Source of the DNA: Haloarchaeobius sp. FL176
GTDB taxonomy: Archaea > Halobacteriota > Halobacteria > Halobacteriales > Natrialbaceae
DNA length: 64,000 nucleotides
Direction of reading: 5' to 3'
Assembly (NCBI RefSeq): GCF_024609245.1
Contig: NZ_JANJYH010000001.1
Location: 62,001-126,000 of the forward strand
The translations under genes were made by a program, and so were the position numbers. This document shows positions 50,424 through 59,530 of this stretch, in pieces (within the stretch, counting starts at the first letter, position 1; the number at the start of each line of letters is the position of its first letter). Under the pieces are notes generated by a model. That model was not told where the DNA came from and did no database searches. It was given only the letters and a program-made list of their open reading frames with translations.

Positions 50424-50450
50424 TTGGAACTACATCCGACAGCTACAGCC

Positions 50451-51128
50451 ATGGACTTCGAAACGTTCGAGCCGGTGTACGAGACCATCCTCGCTGACTT
50501 CGGCTTCGACCGCGCCGGCGACGAGCGCGCACGCGACGTCCTCGCCGAGCTGACGACCCCGTTCGACGAGTCGCGTCTCTCGGTGCTCGCCGGCGAGCAC
50601 GTCGCCGTCTGTGGTGCCGGCCCGACGCTCGCCGCGGACCTCGCGGACTGTGAGGCCGACCGGGTCGTCGCCGCCTCCTCGGCGGCGGCGGTCTGTCGTG
50701 AGCGGGGCGTCCCCGTCGATGTCTACGTGACCGACCTCGACGGCGAGCCCGAACTCGTGAACGACCTCGCCGCCGAGGGGACGCCAGTCGCGGTCCACGC
50801 ACACGGCGACAACGTCGAGCGGGTCCGGTCGGTCGTGCCCGGCCTGCCCGCCGAGCCGGTGCTACCGACGACACAGGCCGCACCCGTCGCACACGTCCGG
50901 AACTACGGGGGTTTCACCGACGGCGACCGGGCCGCGTTCCTCGCGGACCACGCCGGCGCGGCCCGGCTCTCGTTCCCAGGGTGGTCGTTCGACGACCCCG
51001 GCGTCGGGCCGATGAAGCGGCGCAAGCTCCGCTGGGCGGCGCGGCTGCTCGCGTGGCTGGAGCGGCGGCGCGACGAGCGGTTCGCAGTGCTGGACGGTGC
51101 CCGGGACGAGCTGGAGCCGCTGCCCTGA
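50451..51128 (+). CDS. mptE: 6-hydroxymethyl-7,8-dihydropterin pyrophosphokinase MptE
   Basis: A 225-residue archaeal enzyme (DUF115 family) that pyrophosphorylates 6-hydroxymethyl-dihydropterin, replacing bacterial FolK. Visible signatures are HVAVCGAGPTLAADL (about residues 49-63), RVVAASSAAAVCRERGVPVD, VYVTDLDGEPELVNDLAAEG and PVAVHAHGDNVERV, followed by FTDGDRAAFLADHAGA and KRRKLRWAARLL. All are classic for MptE. The product feeds the pterin branch with the neighbouring DHPS homologue. The ATG at 50451 is preferred over an upstream GTG at 50334 whose extension overlaps the hairpin region. Confidence 0.94.
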   Translation: MDFETFEPVYETILADFGFDRAGDERARDVLAELTTPFDESRLSVLAGEHVAVCGAGPTLAADLADCEADRVVAASSAAAVCRERGVPVDVYVTDLDGEPELVNDLAAEGTPVAVHAHGDNVERVRSVVPGLPAEPVLPTTQAAPVAHVRNYGGFTDGDRAAFLADHAGAARLSFPGWSFDDPGVGPMKRRKLRWAARLLAWLERRRDERFAVLDGARDELEPLP

Positions 51129-51236
51129 GTGTCTCGTCGGCGAACAGCCGGACGGGCTGGCGTCTCCCTGTGCGAACGTAGCCCACTGTTGAACTCATAG
51201 GAGCGCTTTCCCCCGTCGGCCCTCGCTTTCCGTGCG

Positions 51237-51908
51237 ATGGCTTCGACCGACAGGACCACCGGGGAACTGGTCGCCAAGACCGGCGTCTTCATGCACCACG
51301 TGACCGAGAGTACCGACGACCTCGCTGCCGCACTCGACGCCTACGGGACCGATGGGGACGCGTTCACGTCCGCCGTCGATCGCCTCGTCGCAGTCGAATC
51401 CGCCTGCGACAGCACGCTCCACGACCTCCGGCGGACGGTGGCCTCGGAGATAGACCCCAGCTTCAGTGGTGCGTACCTCCAGAAGAAGGACCTCCTCGAG
51501 CTGTTCACCCACGTCGACAGGATTCCGACGGGTCTCGAGCGGTTCGCTCACCAGCTTCGGGCGATGGCTCCCGTCCTCTCGGCCGAACAGCTCGCGTCGT
51601 TCGCAGCGATGACCGACCACATCTCGGCCGCCGTCAGGACGCTCACCGAGGCGATTTCGGGCTTCGTCGAGCGGCTGGTCGAGGGTGGGGACCGGGATGA
51701 CCCGGCCGAGACGGTCGCACGCGTCGCTGAACGCGAGTCCGCCTGTGACCAGTTGAAGTACGACGCGGTGGCGGCGGCGTTCGAGGAGGGGGCGACGCCG
51801 CGCACCCTGATGGTTCGCGAGCTGTTCGTCTGTCTCGACGGAGCGATGAACGCGGTAGAGGACGCCGCCGACCACCTGCTGTTCGCGTCGGGGACGACAC
51901 TCCCCTGA
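51237..51908 (+). CDS. DUF47 (PhoU-like) protein
   Basis: A 223-residue all-helical protein of the DUF47/TIGR00153 family, related to PhoU. Helices carry the acidic repeats AVDRLVAVESACDSTLHDLR and VARVAERESACDQLKYDAVA (E/D-x3-D motifs that bind a metal cluster). In many genomes it is coupled to PiT phosphate transporters and regulates them. Here the PiT gene is 3 kb downstream on the opposite strand, so regulation would be in trans. The gene stands alone between mptE and a convergent oxidoreductase. Confidence 0.88.
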   Translation: MASTDRTTGELVAKTGVFMHHVTESTDDLAAALDAYGTDGDAFTSAVDRLVAVESACDSTLHDLRRTVASEIDPSFSGAYLQKKDLLELFTHVDRIPTGLERFAHQLRAMAPVLSAEQLASFAAMTDHISAAVRTLTEAISGFVERLVEGGDRDDPAETVARVAERESACDQLKYDAVAAAFEEGATPRTLMVRELFVCLDGAMNAVEDAADHLLFASGTTLP

Positions 51909-51922
51909 ACTCACCCGTCGCG

Positions 51923-52894
51923 CTACGGCTCCAGCACGACCTTGCCGACGGACTTGCGGTCCTCGATGTACTCGTGCGCCTCGCGGGCGTCCTCGAGGGC
52001 GAACGTCTCGCCGACGACAACCTCCAGCTCGCCCTCGCTGAGCCCCTGGGTCAGGTCCGGCACCGCCTCGAGCACCTTCTGGGGCTTGCGGGCCATCGCA
52101 CGGCCGAGGTGGTAGCCGATGACCGACTGGTTCCGGAAGAACATCTCGCTGGTGTCGAGCGTGCCGGGCACGCCGCTGGCCGCGCCGTAGGAAACGATAC
52201 GCCCGAAGTCCTTCGTCGCCTGGATGGAGTCAGAGAACACGTCGTCGCCGACGCCGTCGAGCGCGAGGTCCACGCCGGCGCCGTCGGTCTCGGACTGCAC
52301 CACGTCGACGAACTCCTCCTCGGTGTAGTTGATGGGGTGATCACAGCCGAGCTCCGCGGCGAGGTCGAGCTTCTCCTGTGTGCTCGCGGTGCCGAACACC
52401 TCCGCGCCGGCACGGTCGGCGAGCTGTACTGCCGCGGTGCCCACGCCGCCTGCGGCGGCCTGGATGAGCACCGACTCGCCCTCCTCCAGCCCGCCCCAGC
52501 CGAACAGGCAGTTGTGGGCGGTGAGGAACTGCACCGGGAAGCCCGCGGCCTCCGCGAAGCTCATCCCCTCCGGGATGGGGAACAGGGAGTCGACATCGGT
52601 GACGGCGTACTCGGCGTAGCCGCCGACGCCGACCATACCGACGTAGCGCGAGCCCTCCTCGATGTCGACGCCCTCGCCGGTCGCGTCGACGGTACCGGCG
52701 GCCTCGAAGCCGGGGACGAACGGCGCGTCCGGTCCGCCCGGATAGTGGCCCCGTCGCTGCATGATGTCCGCGAAGTTGATGCCCGCCGCCTCGACCGCGA
52801 TGCGGACCTCGCCCGGGCCGGGCTCCGGTTTCTCCTGCTCGACGACTTCGATGTTGTCGCTTCCGCCGTACTCGGTGACCTGAATGGCGCGCAT
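51923..52894 (-). CDS. Zinc-independent quinone oxidoreductase (MDR family)
   Basis: A 323-residue NADPH:quinone oxidoreductase-like enzyme. The GroES-like start is MRAIQVTEYGGSDNIEVVEQ, with GINFADIMQRRGHYPGG (the quinone reductase motif, no catalytic Zn Cys/His). The nucleotide-binding fold has VLIQAAAGGVGTAAVQLADR and AEVFGTASTQEKLDLAAELG, and the C-terminus YEIDRKSVGKVVL-like end (EYIEDRKSVGKVVLEP). It probably reduces quinones or other electrophiles with NADPH. It converges on DUF47 and diverges from the GlcD gene. Confidence 0.92.
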   Translation of the reverse strand: MRAIQVTEYGGSDNIEVVEQEKPEPGPGEVRIAVEAAGINFADIMQRRGHYPGGPDAPFVPGFEAAGTVDATGEGVDIEEGSRYVGMVGVGGYAEYAVTDVDSLFPIPEGMSFAEAAGFPVQFLTAHNCLFGWGGLEEGESVLIQAAAGGVGTAAVQLADRAGAEVFGTASTQEKLDLAAELGCDHPINYTEEEFVDVVQSETDGAGVDLALDGVGDDVFSDSIQATKDFGRIVSYGAASGVPGTLDTSEMFFRNQSVIGYHLGRAMARKPQKVLEAVPDLTQGLSEGELEVVVGETFALEDAREAHEYIEDRKSVGKVVLEP

Positions 52895-53003
52895 GTTCGA
52901 ACCATCGTACTACCGCCGGCGGGAAAAGCCTCGGCCAACCGGCGAAACCATCCACAAGTTCAGTGTTCAATCCAGCTGGGGACCACGACCACCACGGGAG
53001 ACA

Positions 53004-53010
53004 GTTTTAT
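53004..53010 (+). promoter_or_regulatory. TATA box of the GlcD-type dehydrogenase gene
   Basis: GTTTTAT lies 26-32 bases before the ATG at 53036 and fits a leaderless transcript, in the divergent space shared with the quinone oxidoreductase. Confidence 0.55.
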
Positions 53011-53035
53011 CGCCGGGGTCGCCCCACGTCTCCGT

Positions 53036-54457
53036 ATGACAAACGACTGTTCGTTCCTCGACGAACTCGCTCTCGACGACGACCAGGTGTCGTTCGCCGA
53101 GCCGACGCGGGAGGCCCACGACAGCGACTGGGGGACGAAGCCGGGCGACGAGGTGCTACCCGACGCCGTGGTGTACCCCGAGTCGACAGCGGACGTCTCG
53201 GCCGTCCTCGAGGCTGCGACGGGACACGACGTTCCGGTCACGCCGTACGCGGCGGGCACCAGCCTCGAAGGGAACGCCGTGCCGGCGCACGCGGGCATCA
53301 GCCTCGACCTGACCCGGATGGACGCGGTGCTCGACGTCCGCCCCGAGGACTTCCAGATCGACGTCGAACCGGGCGTCATGGGCTCGGCTGTCGACGACGC
53401 GGCGGGCGAGCACGGGTTGTTGTTCCCCCCGCTCCCGTCCTCTGGCAGCATCTCGACCGTCGGTGGGATGGTTGCGAACGCCGCCAGTGGCATGCAGACG
53501 GTGCGGTACGGCGAGGTCGCGGACTGGGTGCTCGAACTCGAGGCCGTGCTCGCCGACGGCTCCGTCATCACGGCCGGCTCGAAGGCGGTCAAGACCTCCT
53601 CGGGCTACAACCTGCGCGACCTCCTCATCGGCAGCGAGGGCACGCTCGCTGTCGTGACCCGGGCGACGCTCGAACTCGCTGGGCGACCCGCACAGATTCG
53701 CGGCGGCCGCGCGCAGTTCGAGACGCTCGACGACGCCACCGCCGCCGTCGAGGACGCCGTCCAGTCCGGCGTCGACGTGGCGAAGCTCGAACTCATCGAC
53801 GCCGAGAGCGCGATGATGGCCAACGCCTACTCCGGCACCGACCTTCCCGACCGACCCACCGTCTTCGTCGAGTTCCACGCCAACCACGGCATCGACGAGG
53901 AGGTCGACTTCTGTGAGTCCGTCTTCGCGGCCCACGACGCGACCCTGTTCGAGGTGGCCGAGGCCGACGCCGGTATGGACGAGCTGTGGGCGGCCCGCAA
54001 GGACCTCGCCTACGCGATGGAGTCCTGGGACCCCGAGCTGACGCCGCTCCACCCCGGTGACATCACCGTCCCCATCTCGAAGTACGGGGACGCTATCCGC
54101 TACGCGAAGGAGCTCGCTGCCGAGCACGACCTCCTGATCCCCTGCTTCGGGCACGCCGGCGACGGCAACGTCCACTACTCCGTGCTGGTCGACGAGGACG
54201 ACCCCGATGCGGTCGAGCGTGGCGAGGCCGCATACCGGGACATCGTCGAGTTCGCCATCGAACGGGGCGGCACCTGCACTGGAGAGCACGGCATCGGCCT
54301 CGGCAAGCGGAAATACCTCGTCCGCGAGCACGGCGAGGCGACCGTCGACGCGATGCGCCGGGTCAAGCGCGCGCTCGACCCGACGGACACGCTCAACCCC
54401 GGCAAGATGTTCCCGGAGACCGTCGACGGACACCGCGTCCGCGACGGGGAACAGTAG
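53036..54457 (+). CDS. FAD-linked 2-hydroxyacid (D-lactate/glycolate) dehydrogenase, GlcD family
   Basis: A 473-residue flavoprotein of the VAO superfamily. The FAD-binding part has PDAVVYPESTADVSAVLEAA, VTPYAAGTSLEGNAVPAHAG, GSISTVGGMVANAASGMQTV and the loop SSGYNLRDLLIGSEGTL. The C-terminal substrate domain includes CFGHAGDGNVHYSVLVDEDD and GEHGIGLGKRKYL, and DPTDTLNPGKMFP near the end. It oxidises D-lactate, glycolate or a similar acid, passing electrons to the respiratory chain; substrate undetermined. A USP gene starts 2 bases after the stop. Confidence 0.93.
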   Translation: MTNDCSFLDELALDDDQVSFAEPTREAHDSDWGTKPGDEVLPDAVVYPESTADVSAVLEAATGHDVPVTPYAAGTSLEGNAVPAHAGISLDLTRMDAVLDVRPEDFQIDVEPGVMGSAVDDAAGEHGLLFPPLPSSGSISTVGGMVANAASGMQTVRYGEVADWVLELEAVLADGSVITAGSKAVKTSSGYNLRDLLIGSEGTLAVVTRATLELAGRPAQIRGGRAQFETLDDATAAVEDAVQSGVDVAKLELIDAESAMMANAYSGTDLPDRPTVFVEFHANHGIDEEVDFCESVFAAHDATLFEVAEADAGMDELWAARKDLAYAMESWDPELTPLHPGDITVPISKYGDAIRYAKELAAEHDLLIPCFGHAGDGNVHYSVLVDEDDPDAVERGEAAYRDIVEFAIERGGTCTGEHGIGLGKRKYLVREHGEATVDAMRRVKRALDPTDTLNPGKMFPETVDGHRVRDGEQ

Positions 54458-54458
54458 G

Positions 54459-54893
54459 ATGGCACCCCGCCACGTCCTCGTCCCGCTCGACGGCTCGCCG
54501 CTGTCCGACCGCGCGCTCGTCCACGCACTGGAGACGTACGACTGCCGGACGACGGTGCTCAACGTCGTGACGCCGCTGGACACCTCGATGAGCGAGGGCG
54601 GCATCCTCGACGCAGACGAGGACCGGGAGGAGTCCGCCGAGGACCGCGCCGAGACGATAATCGAACGGGGGAAGCGCCGCGCGGAGGAGCACGGTCACAC
54701 CGTCGAGACGGCCGTCGAGACCGGCGACCCCGCCGAGACAATCCTCGAGTTCGCCGAGTCCACCGACGTGGACCACATCGTGATTGGCGGGCACGGGGGC
54801 GGACGCAACGGTCTCGTGGCACGGCTGCTCGGCACCGTCGCGACGACCGTCGTCAGCGAGGCGACGATGACCGTGACCGTGGTCAGAGACTGA
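54459..54893 (+). CDS. Universal stress protein family
   Basis: A 144-residue UspA-fold protein. It starts HVLVPLDGSPLSDRALVHAL and ends with the nucleotide-binding motif IVIGGHGGGRNGLVARLLGT and VATTVVSEATMTVTVVRD (G-x2-G-x9-G-[ST]-like, here with a final T-V-V-S). An acidic central region (DADEDREESAEDRAET) is characteristic of haloarchaeal versions. It is co-transcribed with the GlcD-type gene (the start overlaps the region of its stop by spacing of one base) and may respond to redox or energy stress. Confidence 0.9.
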   Translation: MAPRHVLVPLDGSPLSDRALVHALETYDCRTTVLNVVTPLDTSMSEGGILDADEDREESAEDRAETIIERGKRRAEEHGHTVETAVETGDPAETILEFAESTDVDHIVIGGHGGGRNGLVARLLGTVATTVVSEATMTVTVVRD

Positions 54894-54908
54894 CGCGGGG
54901 CCGAGCGC

Positions 54909-56123
54909 TCAGCCGGTCGCGCCGCCGAGGACGAACGCGAAGACCCGATAGACCCCGAAGCCGAGCACGACCGACGTGCCGAGGGTCAGCACCCAGAAGA
55001 GAAGCGTCGTCCCTATCTTCCGCCGGGAGACACCGGCCGAGCCGCCAGCCAGTCCGCCGCCGATGACGCCCGAGATGATGATGTTGTTGAACGAGATGGG
55101 GATGCCGAGCAGGATGGCCGCCTGCGCGATGATGAACCCGGGGACGAGCGCCGCGATGGACCGGCGGACCCCGAGCTGGGCGTACTCCCGCGAGGTCGCC
55201 TGCAGCAGCCGCGGTGCACCCATCCACGCGCCGCCGAGGATGCCGACCGAGCCGACGGTCAGCAGGGCGATGCCCGGCAGGCCGAGCTCGACGCCGTAGA
55301 GGTTCTCCAGCGGCCCGGTCGCCAGTCCGACCTGACTGCCGCCGCTGGAGAACGCGACGATGCTCCCCAGGATGAGCAGGAAGCTCTTGATGCCTCTCTC
55401 GACCGACGTCTGGGTCCGCCGGCGGATGAACTGGAAGCTCACCACGGCGAAGACGAGCGTCACGACCGGCACCAGTAGGTCGACCTGGCCGACCGTCGGC
55501 GACGGGACGGTGCCCGAGACGAAGCCCGCGACGGACTCCTGGGAGTGCCCCGTCGGCGACGGGATGACGCTCAGCCGGATGTTGGCGACGATACCCCCCA
55601 CGACGGCCGCTAACAGCGGGATGCTGACCGTCTCGGGGATGTCGTCTCGACGCAGGAGCGTCGCGGTCGTGTACGCCAGCCCACCCGACACCGGCGGAAC
55701 GAGCAGCCAGAACGTCGCGATGCGCTGGTAGGTCCCGACCGCGGGGTCCCCGCCAAGCGAAAGCCCGACGCCGATCATCGCTCCCGTCGTCGCGAACGCC
55801 GCCGGCACCGGGTAGCCGGAGTAGATGCCGAACGCCATGAACGCCATCGCCGTCAGCAGGCCGGCGGTCGCCGCCAGCGACGTGATGGTAGCTCCCTGGA
55901 TGAGCCCCGCTCCGACGGTCTCGGAGATACTTCCGCCCTGCGTGAGCGCGCCGAGCGCCGCGAGGATGCCGATGAGGAACGCGGCCTTCATCGTCGAGAC
56001 GGCGTTGGCCCCGATGGCCGGTGCGAACGGCGGCGAGTTGCTGTTCGCGCCGAGGGTCCACGCGGTGCCGAGGCTCGTCAGGGTGGCCACCACGACCAGT
56101 CCCCAGAAGACGAGATCGGTCAT
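54909..56123 (-). CDS. Inorganic phosphate transporter, PiT family
   Basis: A 404-residue permease with about ten helices in two homologous halves. The PiT/PHO4 signature is duplicated: the N-terminal ANSNSPPFAPAIGANAVSTM and the C-terminal SFNNIIISGVIGGGLAGGSA. It would import phosphate (with Na+ or H+) at low affinity. Its DUF47 partner family member lies 3 kb away. The gene converges on the USP gene with a 15-base gap. The start ATG at 56123 follows a poorly defined promoter. Confidence 0.92.
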   Translation of the reverse strand: MTDLVFWGLVVVATLTSLGTAWTLGANSNSPPFAPAIGANAVSTMKAAFLIGILAALGALTQGGSISETVGAGLIQGATITSLAATAGLLTAMAFMAFGIYSGYPVPAAFATTGAMIGVGLSLGGDPAVGTYQRIATFWLLVPPVSGGLAYTTATLLRRDDIPETVSIPLLAAVVGGIVANIRLSVIPSPTGHSQESVAGFVSGTVPSPTVGQVDLLVPVVTLVFAVVSFQFIRRRTQTSVERGIKSFLLILGSIVAFSSGGSQVGLATGPLENLYGVELGLPGIALLTVGSVGILGGAWMGAPRLLQATSREYAQLGVRRSIAALVPGFIIAQAAILLGIPISFNNIIISGVIGGGLAGGSAGVSRRKIGTTLLFWVLTLGTSVVLGFGVYRVFAFVLGGATG

Positions 56124-56242
56124 CGGGCCCGTCCCGGGTCGGTCACGGCGAGACTCTCCGGCAGGTGGTTCGCTGCGTCACTGTCATACCACTCGGTTGG
56201 TGCTATCAGGTGAAGTAAGTACCCGCCCGGGCCGGGCATCGC

Positions 56243-56665
56243 TCACCGCTCGAACTCCCGGCGCTCGTCGTCTGACGCCTGTTCCTGCCCGCGCTCGACT
56301 CGCGACCGGACCCGCTCTACGTCCTCGTTCTCCAGGACGCGCGCCGTGCGTTGCTCGAACTCGGCCTCCGAGAGTTCGCCGCGGGCGTACATCCGCTGGA
56401 GTTCGTCGAGCGCGTCGTTCGTCGGGTCCGGCCCGTCCGCAGGGTCGGGCTCGCGGCCGAACAGTCGCCGGAGCTCGTCCCTGAACAGGAACGACAGCGG
56501 GAGGACGATGACGAACCCGAGGGCGACGAGCGGCGCTGTGACGGCGTAGGCCCCGACCCCGTTCCCGACGATGGCGACCGCCAGCGTGGCGAACACCACG
56601 AGGGCCGGGAGCTTCTCGAAGAAGTCCCCGTGGACCGGGTCGAACCCGCTAGCTCGGTCAGACAT
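56243..56665 (-). CDS. SHOCT domain membrane protein
   Basis: A 140-residue protein with two helices (about residues 18-36 and 42-60) followed by a cytoplasmic tail carrying a SHOCT motif, DALDELQRMYARGELSEAEF and EQRTARVLE (residues about 86-115). SHOCT is a short oligomerisation domain common in archaeal membrane proteins. The acidic/basic C-terminus (ERGQEQASDDERREFER) is disordered. Function is unknown. It stands 119 bases from the phosphate transporter on the same strand. Confidence 0.87.
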   Translation of the reverse strand: MSDRASGFDPVHGDFFEKLPALVVFATLAVAIVGNGVGAYAVTAPLVALGFVIVLPLSFLFRDELRRLFGREPDPADGPDPTNDALDELQRMYARGELSEAEFEQRTARVLENEDVERVRSRVERGQEQASDDERREFER

Positions 56666-56735
56666 GGCCGGAGTGTTCGACCGCCTCGACCATATCGTTT
56701 GGTGGTTGCCCGGTCGCGGGGTCGCCCCCGACGGT

Positions 56736-58436
56736 TCAGTCGTGGACGAACGCGTCGACGACCGTCGGCCCCTCGGCCGCGACGGCCGCCCCGATGGTCG
56801 CCTCGAGCTCCTCGCGGTGCTCGACCGTGAAGCCGGTCGCGCCGTGACTCTCGGCGTTCGCCGCGAGGTCGACCGCCGGCTCGAAGTCCATCCCGACGTA
56901 CTCGTAGTCGTCGACCTCGCCGCCGAAGATGGCCGCCGTGTTGTCCTTCAGGATACGGTAGTTCCGGTTGTCCGGCACGACGACGGTGAGGTCCAGGTCG
57001 TGGCGCACGGCGGTGTTGAGCGACTGGGGGTAGTAGAGGTAGGAGCCGTCGCCCACGAATCCGAAGACAGTCCGGGGGTCCTCGCGCTCTGCCTCCGCGA
57101 GAGCCGCGCCGACGGCCGCCGGGAGGCCGTAGCCGAGTCCGCCGCCCTTGTTGCCGAACAGGTGTCCCGGCGCGAAGTCCCAGCGCGTGAGCAGCGCGTA
57201 GCGTGCCGTGACGCCCTCGTCGATCACGAGCGCGTCCGGCGCGACGGCGTGCATCGCGTCGACGAGGTCCGCCTTCGACCCCCGCGCGTCGCCCTCGGGG
57301 GCCTCGTCCTCAGCCATCGCGTCCATCTGCTGGGCCGCGAGCTGCTTCATCGCGTCCACCTGCACGAGCCGCTCCTCACGCGTCTCGTCGTCGATCCGGT
57401 CCGCCACGGCGTCTGCGAGTTCGTCCACGACGTGCCCGAGGTCTCCCGTGACGACCGTCGCGGGCTGGTTCTTCCCGCCCTCCCACGGCTCGTCGGTGAG
57501 GTCGACGACCGTCGCGTCCTCGGGGACGAGCGGGTTCTCGTGGCCCCAGAGCGTCGTGTTCGTCGAACAACCCGCGAAGACGAGCGTGTCCGTGTGGAAC
57601 AGCGTCGAGGCGACGTCCTCGCTGGGGGGAACGTTGCTCACCCACTGCTCGTGGTCCGTCGGGAAGTTCACCTCGTAGCCCAGAATCTCGCCGTGCACCC
57701 GCATCCCGCCCGCTTCCGCGAGGTCTACTGCCGCGTCGACGGGTTCGACGCCGGACCAGGCACGGTGGCGGCCGACGTGGTCGCCGACGACGAGCACCGG
57801 GTTGTCGGCTTCGGCGATGGCGTCGGCCGCCGCTTCGATGGCCGAGGGGTCACCCCGGCCCGGGTTCTGGACGGCGCCGCCGAGTGGCTCCGGCTCGGCG
57901 TCGGTCTCCTCGCGCATCACGTCCATCGGGAGTCCGAGGAACACCGGGCCGGTCGGCGGCGTGCACGCGACGCGGAACGCCCGACGGAGCATCCGGGGGA
58001 GCGCCTCGACCGAGAGCACCTCGTCCGACCACTTCGTGAACTGGTCGGTCAGCTCGACGAGGTCTCCCGAGAGGATTGGCTCCTCGGCCCGGAAGTCGCG
58101 CTCGTGGTTGCCCGCCGTGACGACCAGCGGTGCACCCGCCATCGCTGCGCCGTAGAGGTTGCCGAGTCCGTGAGCCGTCCCGGGTGCGACGTGGAGGTTC
58201 ACCACGCCGACCGGGAGGCCGTCGAGTTCGTCCGCGCGCTGCCGTCGCACGCTCGCGTAGCCCGCCGCTGCCCCGACGGCCACGTCCTCGTGCAACCCCA
58301 GCACGTACTCGAGCTCCGAATCCACGAGTGCGTTCATCACGGGGAGCTCCGTCGTCCCGGGGTTGCCGAAGACGTAGTCTATGCCGTACTCCGAGAGGGC
58401 GTCGACGAACAGGTCCGCGCCGGTGTACTCGCTCAT
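56736..58436 (-). CDS. Thiamine diphosphate-dependent decarboxylase/synthase (acetolactate synthase or benzoylformate decarboxylase like)
   Basis: A 566-residue ThDP enzyme. The N-terminal PYR domain has YGIDYVFGNPGTTELPVMNA and the catalytic Glu in VLGLHEDVAVGAAAGYASVR. The PP domain has the ThDP motif FVGDGSYLYYPQSLNTAVRH with DLTVVVPDNRNYRILKDNTA. The Q/H features of BFD (GNPG-x-x-E-L-P-x-x) are closer to benzoylformate decarboxylase-like proteins than to IlvB, and no FAD-domain or small subunit gene is seen. The substrate is undefined. The ATG at 58436 is chosen over 58475 by homology of the start. Confidence 0.87.
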   Translation of the reverse strand: MSEYTGADLFVDALSEYGIDYVFGNPGTTELPVMNALVDSELEYVLGLHEDVAVGAAAGYASVRRQRADELDGLPVGVVNLHVAPGTAHGLGNLYGAAMAGAPLVVTAGNHERDFRAEEPILSGDLVELTDQFTKWSDEVLSVEALPRMLRRAFRVACTPPTGPVFLGLPMDVMREETDAEPEPLGGAVQNPGRGDPSAIEAAADAIAEADNPVLVVGDHVGRHRAWSGVEPVDAAVDLAEAGGMRVHGEILGYEVNFPTDHEQWVSNVPPSEDVASTLFHTDTLVFAGCSTNTTLWGHENPLVPEDATVVDLTDEPWEGGKNQPATVVTGDLGHVVDELADAVADRIDDETREERLVQVDAMKQLAAQQMDAMAEDEAPEGDARGSKADLVDAMHAVAPDALVIDEGVTARYALLTRWDFAPGHLFGNKGGGLGYGLPAAVGAALAEAEREDPRTVFGFVGDGSYLYYPQSLNTAVRHDLDLTVVVPDNRNYRILKDNTAAIFGGEVDDYEYVGMDFEPAVDLAANAESHGATGFTVEHREELEATIGAAVAAEGPTVVDAFVHD

Positions 58437-58663
58437 AGTTCTCCCCTCGGCGGGGGGAGTGAAAATCGTTGGCACGGCGGCACCGAGGGTTCAAGTCGGA
58501 TAGCGGGGCCAGCATCGGCGTGTACTGAGCACGGCCGTGGGACGCCCAGCGGGTGTGCGACGCACCGTTCCACGTCCTCGTCGTCGAAACCAGCGTCGCC
58601 TGTTCGCCCTCCCGCGCCAGCGACCCGTCACACCTACCTGTCGGGCACTCGCACGTCCGGACG

Positions 58664-59164
58664 ATGTCGGTCGGCTCGACAGACGCACTGGGGAGCCAGC
58701 GTGCGACGACTGTCGCCGCCACCCTGCTGACGGTCGTCCTCGTCGCTCCAGCGGCTGGGCTCGCGGGTCGTGTCCCGCCGCTCGCGCTCGCGCTCGCCGT
58801 CGGGGTTCTCCATGCGGTCGTCGTGCTCGCCGTCTGGGCGGTGGTGGTGCGCCGTCACACCGAGCTGCTGCGGACGTACGTCCACGAACGATTCCGCTTT
58901 GCAGCGCGGCTGGTGTCGGGCGGCTGGCTCGTCCTCTGCGCCCAGGCAGCGGTCCCGACGTACCTCCTCGGACGCTGGGCACTGCTGGCCCCCATGCTCG
59001 CACTCGTCCCAGTGACGTGGGCACTTCTCGTGACGTTTCTCACCCGCAGCGGCGACACCGACCCGCTCGGCCTGTACGTGTTCTACGGCCCGCTCGTGGT
59101 CCTGACGCTCTCGATGCTCGGCGGCGTCGAACTGGTGCTTCGGCACGCGCCGGTGCCCCTGTGA
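58664..59164 (+). CDS. Membrane protein, unknown function
   Basis: A 166-residue protein with five hydrophobic helices (about residues 14-35, 38-60, 82-103, 110-128 and 138-158) and the basic loop RRHTELLRTYVHERFRFAAR between the second and third. No conserved motif is recognised. The gene is complete, GC-rich in third positions, and alone on its strand between the ThDP enzyme and the pst operon. Role unknown. Confidence 0.68.
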   Translation: MSVGSTDALGSQRATTVAATLLTVVLVAPAAGLAGRVPPLALALAVGVLHAVVVLAVWAVVVRRHTELLRTYVHERFRFAARLVSGGWLVLCAQAAVPTYLLGRWALLAPMLALVPVTWALLVTFLTRSGDTDPLGLYVFYGPLVVLTLSMLGGVELVLRHAPVPL

Positions 59165-59499
59165 CAGCGGTCTACTTCCGGTGAGCCACTTAACCGCCAG
59201 GACTACTGGAACAGTTTGCTGACTGCCCGTCGTGAGAACGTCCATCCACGAGTGGCGACGCGACCCTCCTGCCCGAGTTCATCGCCGAGGTGCTGTTCGG
59301 CCAGTCGGTGGGACCTGCCGGCGCGTTCGCGAATCCAGCGCTGACCGGCCACCTATCCCATCAGCTTTCCGATGGTTCTCTGGACAACCGCTACGGCGTA
59401 CTGGTTCACCATTCGATATCTCTATATATTCCGCAATAGGCAACTTATCGTCGACGTACCATACGTATCCGTACAGTGGTGTCCGTTCCGATTTGGAGT

Positions 59500-59510
59500 G
59501 GAACCGTTCC
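59500..59510 (+). promoter_or_regulatory. Palindrome upstream of the pst promoter (candidate operator)
   Basis: GGAAC-C-GTTCC, perfect over both arms, lies 12 bases before the TATA box. The position, just upstream of a phosphate-regulated type of promoter, suits an activator site. This is inference; no consensus is known to me that proves it. Confidence 0.35.
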
Positions 59511-59521
59511 GTCGGTACCGC

Positions 59522-59530
59522 TATTATAAA
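59522..59530 (+). promoter_or_regulatory. TATA box of the pst operon
   Basis: TATTATAAA lies 34-42 bases before the pstS ATG at 59564, so the mRNA should have a leader of about 10 bases. Confidence 0.6.

Noticed and set aside
50334-50450. N-terminal extension of MptE from GTG 50334
   Set aside because: MptE homology begins at the ATG at 50451; the extension lies over the hairpin region, within a few bases of the upstream TATA box.
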